Positions 1-8,520 of a DNA stretch of 64,000 bases are shown here, one piece after another. The notes under the pieces were generated by a model. That model had not been told where the DNA came from, ran no database searches, and was given only the letters and a program-made list of their open reading frames with translations. This DNA is from Cellulomonas sp. KRMCY2 (GTDB lineage Bacteria; Actinomycetota; Actinomycetes; Actinomycetales; Cellulomonadaceae): positions 310,001 to 374,000 of the forward strand of contig NZ_JAGF01000001.1 of NCBI RefSeq assembly GCF_000526515.1. The letters run 5' to 3'. A program made the translations under genes and the position numbers. Every line of letters begins with the position of its first letter. Positions within the stretch are counted from its first letter, which is position 1.

Positions 1-549
1 ATGTTCGTGCCGGCCGAGGCCTTCCTGCACGCCGCCATCGACGTCGACGCGGGCCTCTACGAGTATGCGATGGAGCGCAACGTCGTGCTGGCCACGCCGA
101 TGACGCTTGTCGCACTCCTGCGCACCGTCGCCTACGCGTGGCGTCAGGAGGCCCTCGCAGCGAACGCCCAGCTGGTGCTCACACTCGGGCGTGAGCTGCA
201 CGGCCGGCTCGCCACGCTCGGTGGTCACGTCGGCCGACTCGGCCGGCAGCTCGACGGTGCCGTGCGGGCCTACAACGAGTCGGTCAGCTCGCTCGAGTCT
301 CGGGTCCTTGTCAGTGCGCGGCGGATGGCGGAGCTGCAGGTGACCGACGCGGAGCTCGAGACGCCGGCCCAGGTCGACCGGGTGGCACGCCAGCTCCAGG
401 CGCCCGAGCTCGTCGCATCCCAGAGCCAGCGGGTCGTCGCCCTCGAGGACATCGCCACGCGCGAGGAGGTCAGCGGCCGGGAGGCGTTCGACAGCCTCGA
501 GGACATCGGCGCGGACGGGCCCGGCAACGGGGTACGCACCGGCACATGA
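1..549 (+). CDS. rmuC: RmuC-family DNA recombination protein, C-terminal part
   Basis: The reading frame is open from base 1 and ends with TGA at 547-549, so this is the last 182 residues of a gene that starts before the window. The ATG at base 1 is an internal methionine. The segment FVPAEAFLHAAI followed by ERNVVLATPMTLVALLRTVAYAWRQE matches the conserved C-terminal block of RmuC, the predicted nuclease-fold protein that limits recombination at inverted repeats. A coiled-coil stretch follows, as is usual for the family, and the last 40 residues are acidic and poorly conserved. It converges on ispH. Confidence 0.85.
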   Translation: MFVPAEAFLHAAIDVDAGLYEYAMERNVVLATPMTLVALLRTVAYAWRQEALAANAQLVLTLGRELHGRLATLGGHVGRLGRQLDGAVRAYNESVSSLESRVLVSARRMAELQVTDAELETPAQVDRVARQLQAPELVASQSQRVVALEDIATREEVSGREAFDSLEDIGADGPGNGVRTGT

Positions 550-605
550 CGCGCGACCGTCGGAGACGCCGGCTACGCCGGTCGAGGACCGGACCACCGG
601 TCGCT

Positions 606-695
606 GGTGCGAAGGCGCAGCTGATGACGGTCGCCGGTGCGTCGGTGCGACCGATGACCGGCGTTGGTGCGAAGACGCAGCCGATGACGGTCCCG
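606..695 (+). repeat. Three tandem 30-base units
   Basis: Three imperfect 30-base copies (606-635, 636-665, 666-695), each starting GGTGCG and containing GATGAC, fill most of the gap between the convergent rmuC and ispH genes. A frame through them would encode ten-residue repeats, but it runs into ispH on the other strand and I do not consider it a gene. Confidence 0.7.
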
Positions 696-708
696 GAGCG
701 CGTGGGGC

Positions 709-1701
709 TCAGACGGGCCCGACGGTCAGCGGACGGCGGCGACCCCGCTCGGGACGCGACGGGGCTTGACCTGCTGCCTTGAGGTCCGCCCTGAGCTCCT
801 TGGGCAACGAGAACATGAGGTCCTCGGTGGCCGTCCGGACCTCCTCGACCGTCGCGAAGCCGTCCTGGGCGAGCCGCTCCAGGACGTCGCGCACCAGCAG
901 CTCCGGTACGGAGGCGCCCGAGGTGACCCCCACCGTCGTGACACCGTCGAGCCAGGCCGGGTCGATCTCCGTGGCGCGGTCGATGCGGTACGAGGAGCGG
1001 GCTCCGGCGTCGAGGGCGACCTCGACCAGACGCACCGAGTTCGACGAGTTGGCCGAGCCGACCACGATCACCAGGTCACACTCCGGTGCAAGCTTCTTGA
1101 CGGCAACCTGCCGGTTCTGCGTCGCGTAGCAGATGTCGTCGCTCGGCGGGTCCTGCAGGCTCGGGAAGCGCTCACGCAGCCTCCGGACGGTCTCCATCGT
1201 CTCGTCGACCGACAGCGTCGTCTGCGAGAGCCACACGACCTTCTCGGGGTCACGCACGGTGACCAGGTCGACCTCGTCCGGTGAGTTGATCACCTGGATG
1301 TGCTCGGGCGCCTCGCCGGCCGTGCCCTCGACCTCCTCGTGACCGGCGTGACCGATCAGCAGGATGTCGAAGTCGTCACCGGCGAAGCGGACGGCCTCCT
1401 TGTGCACCTTGGTGACCAGCGGACAGGTCGCATCGATGGTCTGCAGTGACCGGACCGCGGCCGCAGCGTGCACGGCAGGCGAGACGCCGTGCGCTGAGAA
1501 GACCACCCGGGCGCCCTCGGGCACCTCGTCCGTCTCGTCGACGAAGACGGCGCCGCGTTCGGTCAGCGTCTCGACGACGTACTTGTTGTGCACGATCTCC
1601 TTGCGCACGTAGACCGGCGGACCGTAGTGCTCGAGCGCCTTCTCCACGGCGATGACAGCACGGTCGACACCTGCGCAGTAGCCGCGAGGCGCCGCGAGCA
1701 G
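709..1701 (-). CDS. ispH: 4-hydroxy-3-methylbut-2-enyl diphosphate reductase, 5' end uncertain
   Basis: IspH (LytB) is the last enzyme of the MEP isoprenoid pathway. It is a [4Fe-4S] protein that makes IPP and DMAPP. All three cluster cysteines are encoded: [12 protein letters not shown] (Cys codon 1675-1677), [11 protein letters not shown] and [11 protein letters not shown]. The only ATG/GTG/TTG start in frame is GTG at 1645-1647, which lies downstream of the first cysteine and would remove it. The family N-terminus ([11 protein letters not shown]) reads open back to a stop at 1738-1740 with no normal start. A GTG at 1731-1733 in another frame would give a natural N-terminus if one base were missing between about 1710 and 1730, a C/G-rich run. 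The boundary given uses a CTG at 1699-1701 as a placeholder. The gene is divergent from xseA. Confidence 0.9.
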   Translation of the reverse strand: MLAAPRGYCAGVDRAVIAVEKALEHYGPPVYVRKEIVHNKYVVETLTERGAVFVDETDEVPEGARVVFSAHGVSPAVHAAAAVRSLQTIDATCPLVTKVHKEAVRFAGDDFDILLIGHAGHEEVEGTAGEAPEHIQVINSPDEVDLVTVRDPEKVVWLSQTTLSVDETMETVRRLRERFPSLQDPPSDDICYATQNRQVAVKKLAPECDLVIVVGSANSSNSVRLVEVALDAGARSSYRIDRATEIDPAWLDGVTTVGVTSGASVPELLVRDVLERLAQDGFATVEEVRTATEDLMFSLPKELRADLKAAGQAPSRPERGRRRPLTVGPV

Positions 1702-1785
1702 GACACGCTTGAGGGCGGGGGCGAGGGGATCACCGCCTCAGTCTACGAAACGGCCACGCCACCGGGCTCCGGCTGCGCCGACGGC

Positions 1786-1889
1786 GCAACGGTCGTCGGA
1801 CGGCCGTCCGCGCAACGGCCGTCGCGCAACGATCGTCGGACGGCCGTCGGCCCAGCGGTCGTCGGGGCAACGGTCGTCGGACGACCGTC
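1786..1889. repeat. Three 23-base direct repeats in the ispH/xseA intergenic region
   Basis: Near-identical 23-base copies lie at 1786-1808, 1826-1848 and 1867-1889, spaced 40 and 41 bases apart. Each differs from the first by one base. Each begins GCAACG and contains TCGTCGGACG. They sit between the divergent starts of ispH and xseA. Regular spacing could mean repeated protein-binding sites, but simple duplication is equally possible. Confidence 0.7.
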
Positions 1890-1948
1890 GTCGGACGTAT
1901 GGATGCACGGACGGTGGGACCGTCACCGGTCCGTGGCAGTCTTGGCCG

Positions 1949-3493
1949 GTGAGCGAGACGACCCGTCCGGCCAGGACCGTGCCTGTCGTGGGCACCGGGC
2001 CGACCAACCCCGGCACCGGTACAGCGCCGACCAGCGGGACCGGGCCGACCAGCGCCGGGACCGGACCGACACGCCCCGTCACCGGACGCGCGGCATCGGT
2101 CGCGGGTCTGCCCGGCCGAGCCCTCGAGACGACAGCTGATCGGCCGTGGCCGGTGCGCCACCTCTCCCCCAAGATCGCCGAGTACGTCGCGAAGATGGCT
2201 CCGGTCTGGGTCGAGGGCCAGGTGCTGAACCTCAAGCGCTGGAACCAGATGTACTTCCTGACCTTGCGTGACACCGACGTCGACATGTCGCTGTCGGTCA
2301 CCCTGCCCGCCTCGGCGCTCGCGGCAGTCGGTGGCGACGGGGTCGTCCGGGACGGCGCGCACCTCGTCGTGCACGCCAGGCCGAGCTTCCATCTCAAGTC
2401 CGGTGCGCTCGGCCTCACCGGTGACCAGGTGCGGCTCGTCGGCGTCGGCGAGCTGCTCGCGCGGATCGAGCACCTCAAGGGCGTGCTCGCGGCCGAGGGC
2501 CTGTTCGACGCCGAGCGCAAGCGCCCGCTGCCGTTCCTGCCCGCCGTCGTCGGGCTGGTCTGCGCACAGCAGGGGGCCGCCGAGCACGACGTCGTGACCA
2601 ACGCGCGTCTGCGCTGGCCGGAGGTCGCCTTCGAGATCCGTCGGGTCACGGTCCAGGGCGTGCAGGCAGTCCCCGCTGTCACCGCAGCCATCGCCGAGCT
2701 CGACGCCGACCCACGGGTCGAGGTGATCGTCGTGGCACGTGGCGGCGGATCGTTCGAGGACCTCCTCGCCTTCAGCAACGAGACGCTCGTGCGTGCCGCG
2801 GCCGCGTGCCGGACCCCCCTGGTCAGTGCGATCGGCCACGAGCAGGACACCCCGTTGCTCGACCTCGTGGCCGACTACCGCGCCTCGACCCCGACCGCCG
2901 CGGCCAAGCGGATCGTGCCCGACGTGAGCGAGGAACGCACCCGGCTCGTCCAGGCGCGCACCCGGATGGGGGCGGCGGTGACGCAGCGCCTCCGGCGGGA
3001 GGCCGAGCGACTGCTCGCGCTGCGCTCCCGACCGGTGCTGGCCCGGCCCGAGACCATGCTTGAGGGCCGCCGCAGCGAGATCGACCACCTGCGTGACGCC
3101 GCCGGCCGGGCGCTGGACCGGACGGTCCGGGCAGGTGCAGCGCAGGTCGACCGGCTGTCCGCCCAGGTGGCTGCCCTGTCGCCGGCCGCGACGCTGGAGC
3201 GCGGCTACGCCGTCGTGCTGCGAGCCGACGACGGTGCCGTCGTCCGCTCACCCGACGACGTCACGGTGGGCACCGCCTTGCGGCTGCGGGTCGCGCGCGG
3301 GGTGGTCCCGGCCGCGGTCACCGGAGCAGGACCGAAGGCCACCGGGGCAGGGCCGAAGGTCACCGGAGCGGGGCCGAAGGCCAAGGCACCGTCGAAGGCA
3401 CAGCCGAAGGCGAAGGCCACAGTCGCCGGATCCCCGGTCGTGGCGAAGGGCACGGCAGTGCCTGCCCCGCGGGACGAGGTCGGTCCCCGATGA
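1949..3493 (+). CDS. xseA: Exodeoxyribonuclease VII large subunit
   Basis: XseA is the catalytic subunit of exonuclease VII, which degrades single-stranded DNA. The order is an OB-fold near PWPVRHLSPKIAEYV and VEGQVLNLKRW, the nuclease domain with RGGGSFEDLLAFSNE and SAIGHEQDTPLLDLVADYRA, then a long helical region ending in AATLERGYAVV. I chose GTG 1949 (514 residues). GTG 2153 just before the OB-fold is possible, and the frame stays open further upstream over repeats unlikely to be coding. The region before the OB-fold is rich in TGPT repeats. The C-terminal tail has three TGAGPK units followed by a Lys/Ala/Pro-rich segment, so the protein is longer than typical. The stop overlaps an ATG at 3490 (ATGA), and xseB follows. 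Confidence 0.92.
   Translation: MSETTRPARTVPVVGTGPTNPGTGTAPTSGTGPTSAGTGPTRPVTGRAASVAGLPGRALETTADRPWPVRHLSPKIAEYVAKMAPVWVEGQVLNLKRWNQMYFLTLRDTDVDMSLSVTLPASALAAVGGDGVVRDGAHLVVHARPSFHLKSGALGLTGDQVRLVGVGELLARIEHLKGVLAAEGLFDAERKRPLPFLPAVVGLVCAQQGAAEHDVVTNARLRWPEVAFEIRRVTVQGVQAVPAVTAAIAELDADPRVEVIVVARGGGSFEDLLAFSNETLVRAAAACRTPLVSAIGHEQDTPLLDLVADYRASTPTAAAKRIVPDVSEERTRLVQARTRMGAAVTQRLRREAERLLALRSRPVLARPETMLEGRRSEIDHLRDAAGRALDRTVRAGAAQVDRLSAQVAALSPAATLERGYAVVLRADDGAVVRSPDDVTVGTALRLRVARGVVPAAVTGAGPKATGAGPKVTGAGPKAKAPSKAQPKAKATVAGSPVVAKGTAVPAPRDEVGPR
3317..3379 (+). repeat. Three 21-base tandem repeats in the xseA 3' part
   Basis: Units at 3317-3337, 3338-3358 and 3359-3379 encode the TGAGPK repeats in the XseA tail. 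They are in frame and lie in a non-catalytic, probably disordered region. Confidence 0.8.
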
Positions 3494-3519
3494 CGGTGGG
3501 GCACGGTTTACTTGTGCCC

Positions 3520-3996
3520 ATGCCAGCCGTGGACGAGATGAGCTATGAACAGGCCCGTGACGAGCTCGTGACAGTGGTCAGCCGTCTGGAGGCCGGGGAC
3601 GAGACCCTCGAGGGCTCGCTCGGCCTGTGGGAGCGCGGGGAGGCCCTCGCGGCGCGGTGTCAGCAGTGGCTGGACGGTGCCCGTGCCCGGCTCGACGCAG
3701 CCCGGTCGCACACGGCGCCGTCGTCGGCAGCGGCCGCTGGCACGGAGCCCGACAGTGCGCGGGCCGACCGGGCGCAGCCTCGACTCACCCAGGCGGATCC
3801 CGCACCGTCGGATCCCGCACCGTCGGATCCCGCACCATCGGATCCCGCACCATCGGATCCCGCACCATCGGATCCCGCACCATCGGAGTCCGACCCGTCG
3901 GAACCCACGCAGCCACGCACCGCACAGCCCGAGCGCCCAGCGCGAGCCCACGACGACGTCGACCGGGCTGACAACACCGAGGACCAGGACGCCTGA
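3520..3996 (+). CDS. xseB: Exodeoxyribonuclease VII small subunit
   Basis: The conserved small-subunit core MSYEQARDELVTVVSRLE followed by LWERGEALAARCQQWL is complete and lies within the first 60 residues. XseB coats and regulates the XseA helical stalk. I prefer ATG 3520 (MPAVDEMSYEQ). The ATG at 3490, overlapping the xseA stop, would force TTA and CTT codons that are rare here, and ATG 3538 is also possible. The usual protein is about 80 residues. This one has an extra tail of about 90 residues rich in Asp, Pro, Ser and Ala, including six DPAPS repeats. Its TGA overlaps the ATG of the next gene. Confidence 0.9.
   Translation: MPAVDEMSYEQARDELVTVVSRLEAGDETLEGSLGLWERGEALAARCQQWLDGARARLDAARSHTAPSSAAAAGTEPDSARADRAQPRLTQADPAPSDPAPSDPAPSDPAPSDPAPSDPAPSESDPSEPTQPRTAQPERPARAHDDVDRADNTEDQDA
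3796..3885 (+). repeat. Six 15-base tandem repeats encoding (DPAPS)6
   Basis: Six consecutive 15-base units in frame with xseB, differing only at one third-codon position. They extend the disordered C-terminal tail. The near identity suggests recent expansion. Confidence 0.9.
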
Positions 3997-5054
3997 TGAC
4001 CGAATCGACCGCCCCCCGTCCGGACGACGCCGCAGGTACCGGGGCCACGCCCGTCGGTCCTGACCTGGACGTCGTCGAGCGCACGTTCGAGCCGGCGCCC
4101 GAGGGTTCGCCCGAGATCTCGCCGGACGTGATCGAACGACGTGCGCTGGTCATCGGCGAGGCGCTGATCGACGTCGTGCGCCGCGCTGACGGGAGCGTGG
4201 CCGAGCATCCTGGCGGCAGCCCGGCCAACGTCGCGCTGGGGCTGTGCCGCCTGGGGCGTGGGGTCGACCTGCTGACCTGGTTCGGCCAGGACACGCACGG
4301 CCGCGCCCTGACCGACCACCTGGAGGCGTCGGGGGTGACGATCGTGCCCGGCAGCGCCACCGCCGAGCGCACCTCGGTCGCGACCGCCGACATCGACGCC
4401 GACGGCGTCGCCAGCTACGTCTTCGACCTGTCCTGGCACGTGCCGGAGCGCTGGGCGTCGCCACCGGTGGCCCCGATCGTCGTGCACACCGGCTCGATCG
4501 CTGCCGTCCTCGAGCCGGGGGGCCCGGACGTCGCCAGGATCCTCGCTGCGCACCGGGACTCCGCGACGATCACGTACGACCCGAACCTGCGCCCCTCCCT
4601 CATGCCGCCCGCCGAGGTCACCCGCCCGGTGATCGAAGGGCTCGTCGCCCTCTCGGACGTCGTCAAGGTCAGCGACGAGGATCTCGCGTGGCTCGAGCCC
4701 GGCTCCGATCCGCTCCACGTCGCGCGGCGCTGGACGACCACCGGCCCCGCCGTCGTCATCGTGACGATGGGCGGGAACGGGGCGACCGCAGTGACGGCCG
4801 ACGGCAAGCAGATCGACGTCGTCGCCCCGAAGGTGACCGTCGCGGACACGGTCGGCGCCGGGGACTCCTTCATGGGCGGACTGATCGACGGCCTGTGGTC
4901 AGCCGACCTGCTCGGCGGCGATCGTCGTCAGGCCCTGCGGGCCGGCAGCGACGCGACGTGGCGCACCGTCCTCGAGCGGTGTGCGCGGATCGCCGCCATC
5001 ACGGTCAGCCGGGCGGGTGCGAACCCGCCGACGCGGGCCGAGCTCGACGCGTAG
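3996..5054 (+). CDS. PfkB-family carbohydrate kinase (fructokinase-like)
   Basis: A 352-residue ribokinase/PfkB-fold sugar kinase. The N-terminal signature GEALIDVV, then PGGSPANVALGLCRLG, and the C-terminal ATP-site signature DTVGAGDSFMGGL (with the catalytic Asp of GAGD) are all present. About 45 extra residues precede the fold. The substrate is probably fructose or a related sugar, but the sequence does not fix it. The ATG at 3996 overlaps the xseB stop, so translation is likely coupled. Confidence 0.88.
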   Translation: MTESTAPRPDDAAGTGATPVGPDLDVVERTFEPAPEGSPEISPDVIERRALVIGEALIDVVRRADGSVAEHPGGSPANVALGLCRLGRGVDLLTWFGQDTHGRALTDHLEASGVTIVPGSATAERTSVATADIDADGVASYVFDLSWHVPERWASPPVAPIVVHTGSIAAVLEPGGPDVARILAAHRDSATITYDPNLRPSLMPPAEVTRPVIEGLVALSDVVKVSDEDLAWLEPGSDPLHVARRWTTTGPAVVIVTMGGNGATAVTADGKQIDVVAPKVTVADTVGAGDSFMGGLIDGLWSADLLGGDRRQALRAGSDATWRTVLERCARIAAITVSRAGANPPTRAELDA

Positions 5055-5094
5055 GACCGTCCTGCGCGACTGTCGAACGGGAAGGGGTTGGACC

Positions 5095-5514
5095 ATGTTT
5101 CCTGAGGTCAACATCTGGGCCGTCGTCATCGCCACGCTCTCGACCTTGGTCGTCGGCTCCGTGTGGTACACCAAGGCCGTCTTCGGCAGGTTCTGGATCA
5201 AGGCCGCCCGGGTCGACGAGGAGCAGGCCGCCGCGCGCGGGATCACGCCGATCCTCGTCACGGTGGTCGTCAGCTTCGTGACGGCGTGGGTCCTGGCCGG
5301 GGCAACGTCGATCGCGCACGAGTTCTACGACGGGACGTTCCTGGTCGACGCGCTGGTGACCGGTCTCTTCCTGTGGGCCGGCTTCACCGCGGCCCGCATG
5401 ATCACCCACGACGCCTTCGAGGGCCGGCCACCGGCCCTGACCCTGCTCAACGTGGCCCACGAGCTCGTGACGGTGCTCGTGATGTCCGTGGTGATCGGCG
5501 TGATGGGCGTCTGA
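5095..5514 (+). CDS. DUF1761 family membrane protein
   Basis: ATG 5095 follows a GAAGGGG ribosome site at about 5081. The 139-residue product has about four hydrophobic segments (near residues 5-25, 50-72, 82-100 and 118-139) and the DUF1761 pattern, including VGSVWYTKAVFG near the first helix. The function of the family is unknown. The 3' end is odd: 22-base repeats continue past the stop and encode a similar hydrophobic tail in another frame. Confidence 0.75.
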   Translation: MFPEVNIWAVVIATLSTLVVGSVWYTKAVFGRFWIKAARVDEEQAAARGITPILVTVVVSFVTAWVLAGATSIAHEFYDGTFLVDALVTGLFLWAGFTAARMITHDAFEGRPPALTLLNVAHELVTVLVMSVVIGVMGV

Positions 5515-5581
5515 CGTCCGTGGTGCTCAGCGTGATGGGTGCTGTGATCGGCCTGATGGCCGTGGTGTTCAGCGTGATGGG
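5486..5581 (+). repeat. Three imperfect 22-base repeats spanning the DUF1761 stop codon
   Basis: Units at 5486-5507, 5518-5539 and 5560-5581 (core CCGTGGTG, then GCGTGATGGG) are spaced 32 and 42 bases apart, so they shift frame relative to one another. The first encodes the end of the DUF1761 protein; the others lie after its TGA (5512-5514). Confidence 0.7.
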
Positions 5582-5660
5582 CGTCGTCTGAGCAGCCGAC
5601 CACCGGCCGGCCCGTGCGCGGCGCGCAGGCGACGCAGCCGGGCGCTGTCAGGATGAGCCC

Positions 5661-6377
5661 ATGCCGAACCGCCCCACACCCGCCCAGGCCTGGTCCGCGC
5701 TGATCGAGGGCAATGCCCGCTTCGTACGCGGCGAGATGGAACACCCGTCCCAGGGCGTCGACCACCGAGCCGAGCTGAGCACCGAGCAGAACCCGTTCGC
5801 CGTGGTGTTCGGCTGCTCGGACTCACGGGTCGCCGCCGAGATCATCTTCGACCAGGGCCTCGGCGACCTCTTCGTCGTGCGGACCGCGGGGCACGTGGTC
5901 GACACGACGGTGATCGGCTCGATCGAGTACGGCGTGAACATCCTGAACGCACCTCTCGTGATCGTGCTCGGACACGACTCGTGCGGTGCTGTCGGCGCCG
6001 CGGCGGAGGCCCTGACCACAGGTCGGATGCCCGCCGGCTTCGTCCGCGCGATCGTCGACCGCGTGATCCCGAGCATCGTCCACCTGCCCCGGCAGGCCGG
6101 GGCCGACAGTGCCGACAGTGCCGACCGGGCCGACAATGCCGACAGTGCCGACAGTGCCGGGGGCGATCCGGTGGACGCCGGTCGGCCGATGCTGGTGCCC
6201 ACGGCGGAGATCCTCGGTCGGGAGCACGTCCGGCACACCGTGCGGATGCTGCAGAGCTACTCGGCCGGCCTGTCCGACGCCGTCGCGCAGGGCCGGTGCG
6301 CGATCGTCGGGCTCGAGTACACGCTTGCCGACGGCCGCGTCCGCCTCGTCGAGTCGTCGGGCCCCCTGGCCCTGTGA
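5661..6377 (+). CDS. Beta-class carbonic anhydrase
   Basis: Interconverts CO2 and bicarbonate with a zinc ion. Ligands and catalytic residues are visible: CSDSR (Cys and the Asp-Arg dyad, near residues 52-56) and HDSCGAV (His and Cys, near residues 106-109). The 238-residue length fits. ATG 5661 is preceded by AGGATGAG. An insertion at about residues 147-165 consists of six ADS/ADR/ADN triplets encoded by 9-base tandem repeats. It falls between conserved helices and probably forms a surface loop. The gene stands alone. Confidence 0.93.
   Translation: MPNRPTPAQAWSALIEGNARFVRGEMEHPSQGVDHRAELSTEQNPFAVVFGCSDSRVAAEIIFDQGLGDLFVVRTAGHVVDTTVIGSIEYGVNILNAPLVIVLGHDSCGAVGAAAEALTTGRMPAGFVRAIVDRVIPSIVHLPRQAGADSADSADRADNADSADSAGGDPVDAGRPMLVPTAEILGREHVRHTVRMLQSYSAGLSDAVAQGRCAIVGLEYTLADGRVRLVESSGPLAL
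6102..6155 (+). repeat. Six 9-base repeats within the carbonic anhydrase gene
   Basis: Six units of GCCGACAGT or close variants (6102-6155), in frame, encoding Ala-Asp-Ser type triplets in a loop of the enzyme. Confidence 0.8.
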
Positions 6378-6453
6378 CCTGCACCCGGCCGGAGCGCGGC
6401 CACCCGGCGCGGCCGGACCGCGGCCGGTGTCCGACCGATGGGAGACTGAGGAC

Positions 6454-7920
6454 ATGACCGACGACGCGACGACACCCGCACCCGCTGCACCCACGGCAGT
6501 CGCAGCACCCACGGCAGCCGCAGCGCCTGCCGGCTTCCGCATCGAGCACGACACGATGGGCGACGTCCTCGTGCCGGTCGACGCGCTGTACCGCGCGCAG
6601 ACCCAGCGAGCCGTGGAGAACTTCCCGATCTCCGGCACGCGCCTCGAGCGGAGCCACATCGAGGCCCTCGCGCGGATCAAGAAGGCCGCGGCGCTGGCCA
6701 ACGCGGCACTCGGCGTGCTGCCCGACGACGTGGCCCGGGCGATCGCCGCTGCCGCGGACGAGGTCGCCGGTGGCGCGCACGACGCGCAGTTCCCGGTCGA
6801 CATCTACCAGACCGGCTCGGGGACGTCGTCGAACATGAACGCCAACGAGGTCATCGCGACCCTCGCCACGCGGCACCTCGGCCGTCCGGTCCACCCCAAC
6901 GACCACGTCAACGCCTCGCAGTCCTCCAACGACGTCTTCCCGACGTCGGTCCACGTCGCGGCGACCGCCGGCATCGTGCGCGACCTGGTGCCGGCCCTCC
7001 AGCACCTCGCCACGACCCTCGAGGCGAAGGCGAGCGAGTTCTCCGGCGTCGTGAAGTCGGGCCGGACACACCTGATGGACGCCACCCCGGTCACCCTCGG
7101 CCAGGAGTTCGGCGGCTACGCGGCTGCCGTGCGCTACGGCGTCGAGCGCCTCATCGCGACCCTCCCGCGCGCCGCCGAGGTGCCGCTCGGCGGGACCGCG
7201 GTCGGCACCGGGATCAACACCCCGGCCGGGTTCCCCCACCGTGTGATCGAGCTGCTGCGGGCTGACACCGGCCTTCCCCTGCGTGAGGCCCGCGACCACT
7301 TCGAGGCCCAGGGTGCGCGCGACGGGCTGGTCGAGCTGTCCGGCGCGTTGCGCACCATCGCCGTCTCGCTGACCAAGATCTGCAACGACCTGCGCTGGAT
7401 GGGCTCGGGGCCCAACACGGGCCTCGGCGAGATCTCCCTGCCTGACCTGCAGCCGGGTTCGTCGATCATGCCGGGCAAGGTCAACCCCGTGATCCCCGAG
7501 GCCGTGCTCATGGTCGCGGCGCGGGTGGTCGGCAACGATGCGACCGTCGCCTGGGCCGGCGCGAGCGGCTCGTTCGAGCTCAACGTCCAGATCCCGGTGA
7601 TCGCCCAGGGTGTCCTGGAGTCGATCCGCCTGCTCGCCAACGCCTCCCGGCTGCTGGCCGACCGGACCGTCGAGGGCATCGTCGCCAACGTCGAGCGGGC
7701 TCGCGCCTACGCCGAGTCGTCGCCGTCGATCGTCACCCCGCTCAACCGGGTGATCGGCTACGAGGCTGCCGCCACAGTCGCCAAGCACGCCGTCGCGCAC
7801 GGCGTGACGGTTCGGCAGGCGGTCGTCGACCTCGGCTTCGTGCAGCGCGGGGAGGTCAGCGAGGCTCAGCTCGACGAGGCTCTCGACGTCCTGTCGATGA
7901 CGAGGCCACCGCGGGTCTGA
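6454..7920 (+). CDS. fumC: Class II fumarate hydratase
   Basis: Converts fumarate to malate in the TCA cycle. ATG 6454 follows GGGAGACTGAGGAC and starts an Ala/Pro-rich leader of about 25 residues before the fold ([14 protein letters not shown]). Family motifs are [46 protein letters not shown] and the signature [11 protein letters not shown] near residue 342. It has 488 residues, slightly longer than usual because of the leader. It belongs to the fumarase/aspartase superfamily; the overall pattern favours fumarase. A repeat spans its stop codon. Confidence 0.95.
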   Translation: MTDDATTPAPAAPTAVAAPTAAAAPAGFRIEHDTMGDVLVPVDALYRAQTQRAVENFPISGTRLERSHIEALARIKKAAALANAALGVLPDDVARAIAAAADEVAGGAHDAQFPVDIYQTGSGTSSNMNANEVIATLATRHLGRPVHPNDHVNASQSSNDVFPTSVHVAATAGIVRDLVPALQHLATTLEAKASEFSGVVKSGRTHLMDATPVTLGQEFGGYAAAVRYGVERLIATLPRAAEVPLGGTAVGTGINTPAGFPHRVIELLRADTGLPLREARDHFEAQGARDGLVELSGALRTIAVSLTKICNDLRWMGSGPNTGLGEISLPDLQPGSSIMPGKVNPVIPEAVLMVAARVVGNDATVAWAGASGSFELNVQIPVIAQGVLESIRLLANASRLLADRTVEGIVANVERARAYAESSPSIVTPLNRVIGYEAAATVAKHAVAHGVTVRQAVVDLGFVQRGEVSEAQLDEALDVLSMTRPPRV

Positions 7921-7985
7921 GCCTGACCGCAGGTCTGCGCCTCGCCGCGGGGTGTCACTCGCCGCGGGTCTGAGCCTGACCGCAG
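7909..7985 (+). repeat. 24-base direct repeat across the fumC stop codon
   Basis: Identical 24-base copies at 7909-7932 (containing the fumC TGA, 7918-7920) and 7962-7985, offset 53 bases. A degenerate partial copy (GCCGCGGGGT) lies between them. Confidence 0.8.
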
Positions 7986-7998
7986 CGACCCGGCGGCG

Positions 7999-8439
7999 TC
8001 AGCCGACCGTCACACGCAGACTGGTGTGGGCCGGATCGACCCGGCCGGTGTCGGCCTCGGCCGTCGACCCCCGGTACGCGTACTGGAGCTCGATCGTCGT
8101 CGTCCCCGGGCCGACCGCCTCGAAGGCGTAGGCGAGCGTGCTGGGCCCGCCCACCTCGCCCTCGTCCCCGAGGTACTCCGAACGAACCTCGGCGGCGCCG
8201 AGAACGGCCGGATCAGCTTCGACGACGAGGTCCCAGCCGTCCCCGACCGAGGCGTTGACCGTGCCGAGGTCCACCACCAGCAGGTCGCCGACCTCGAGGG
8301 CGACAGCCTGCGCGGCGAAGTCCACAGTGACGGTGCGTCCGTCGGACCCGTCCGAGCAGCCGGCGGTGCCCGCGATGACGAGCAGCAGCGGGGCGATCAG
8401 GACGACGGCTCGGCGCATGGTGGACACGGGGGCAGTCAA
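7999..8439 (-). CDS. Putative lipoprotein with a chagasin (I42)-like domain
   Basis: The 146-residue product begins with a lipoprotein signal peptide (RRAVVLIAPLLLVIAGTAGC; lipobox AGTAGC, Cys near residue 28), so it is probably anchored on the outer face of the membrane. ATG at 8416-8418 is an alternative start. The rest resembles the I42 cysteine-protease-inhibitor fold: LEVGDLLVVDLGT, a NASVGDGW loop in place of NPTTGY, an EVGGPST loop, and IELQYAYRG near the end. The inhibitor loops are only partly conserved, so inhibitory activity is uncertain. It converges on fumC. Confidence 0.65.
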   Translation of the reverse strand: MTAPVSTMRRAVVLIAPLLLVIAGTAGCSDGSDGRTVTVDFAAQAVALEVGDLLVVDLGTVNASVGDGWDLVVEADPAVLGAAEVRSEYLGDEGEVGGPSTLAYAFEAVGPGTTTIELQYAYRGSTAEADTGRVDPAHTSLRVTVG

Positions 8440-8520
8440 CCAGCCCGACAGGCGAGACGTCGCCGCGTCCGGCGTGCCCCGACGGCCCGCACCCCTGAGA
8501 TCCGGGCCCGGGCCACCGGG

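Noticed and set aside
546-782. A 78-codon plus-strand frame with ten-residue repeats after rmuC
   Set aside because: It runs into the end of ispH on the opposite strand, has no ribosome site and is explained by 30-base tandem repeats.
1645-1647. GTG as the true ispH start
   Set aside because: It would remove the first cluster cysteine and the conserved [10 protein letters not shown] segment.
3490-3519. ATG 3490 as the xseB start
   Set aside because: The 10 extra codons include TTA and CTT, which are very rare here; ATG 3520 is closer to the family start. The four-base overlap with xseA keeps it possible.
5842-7800. A 652-codon minus-strand frame opposite carbonic anhydrase and fumC
   Set aside because: It spans two real genes and the gap between them and shows no recognisable motif.
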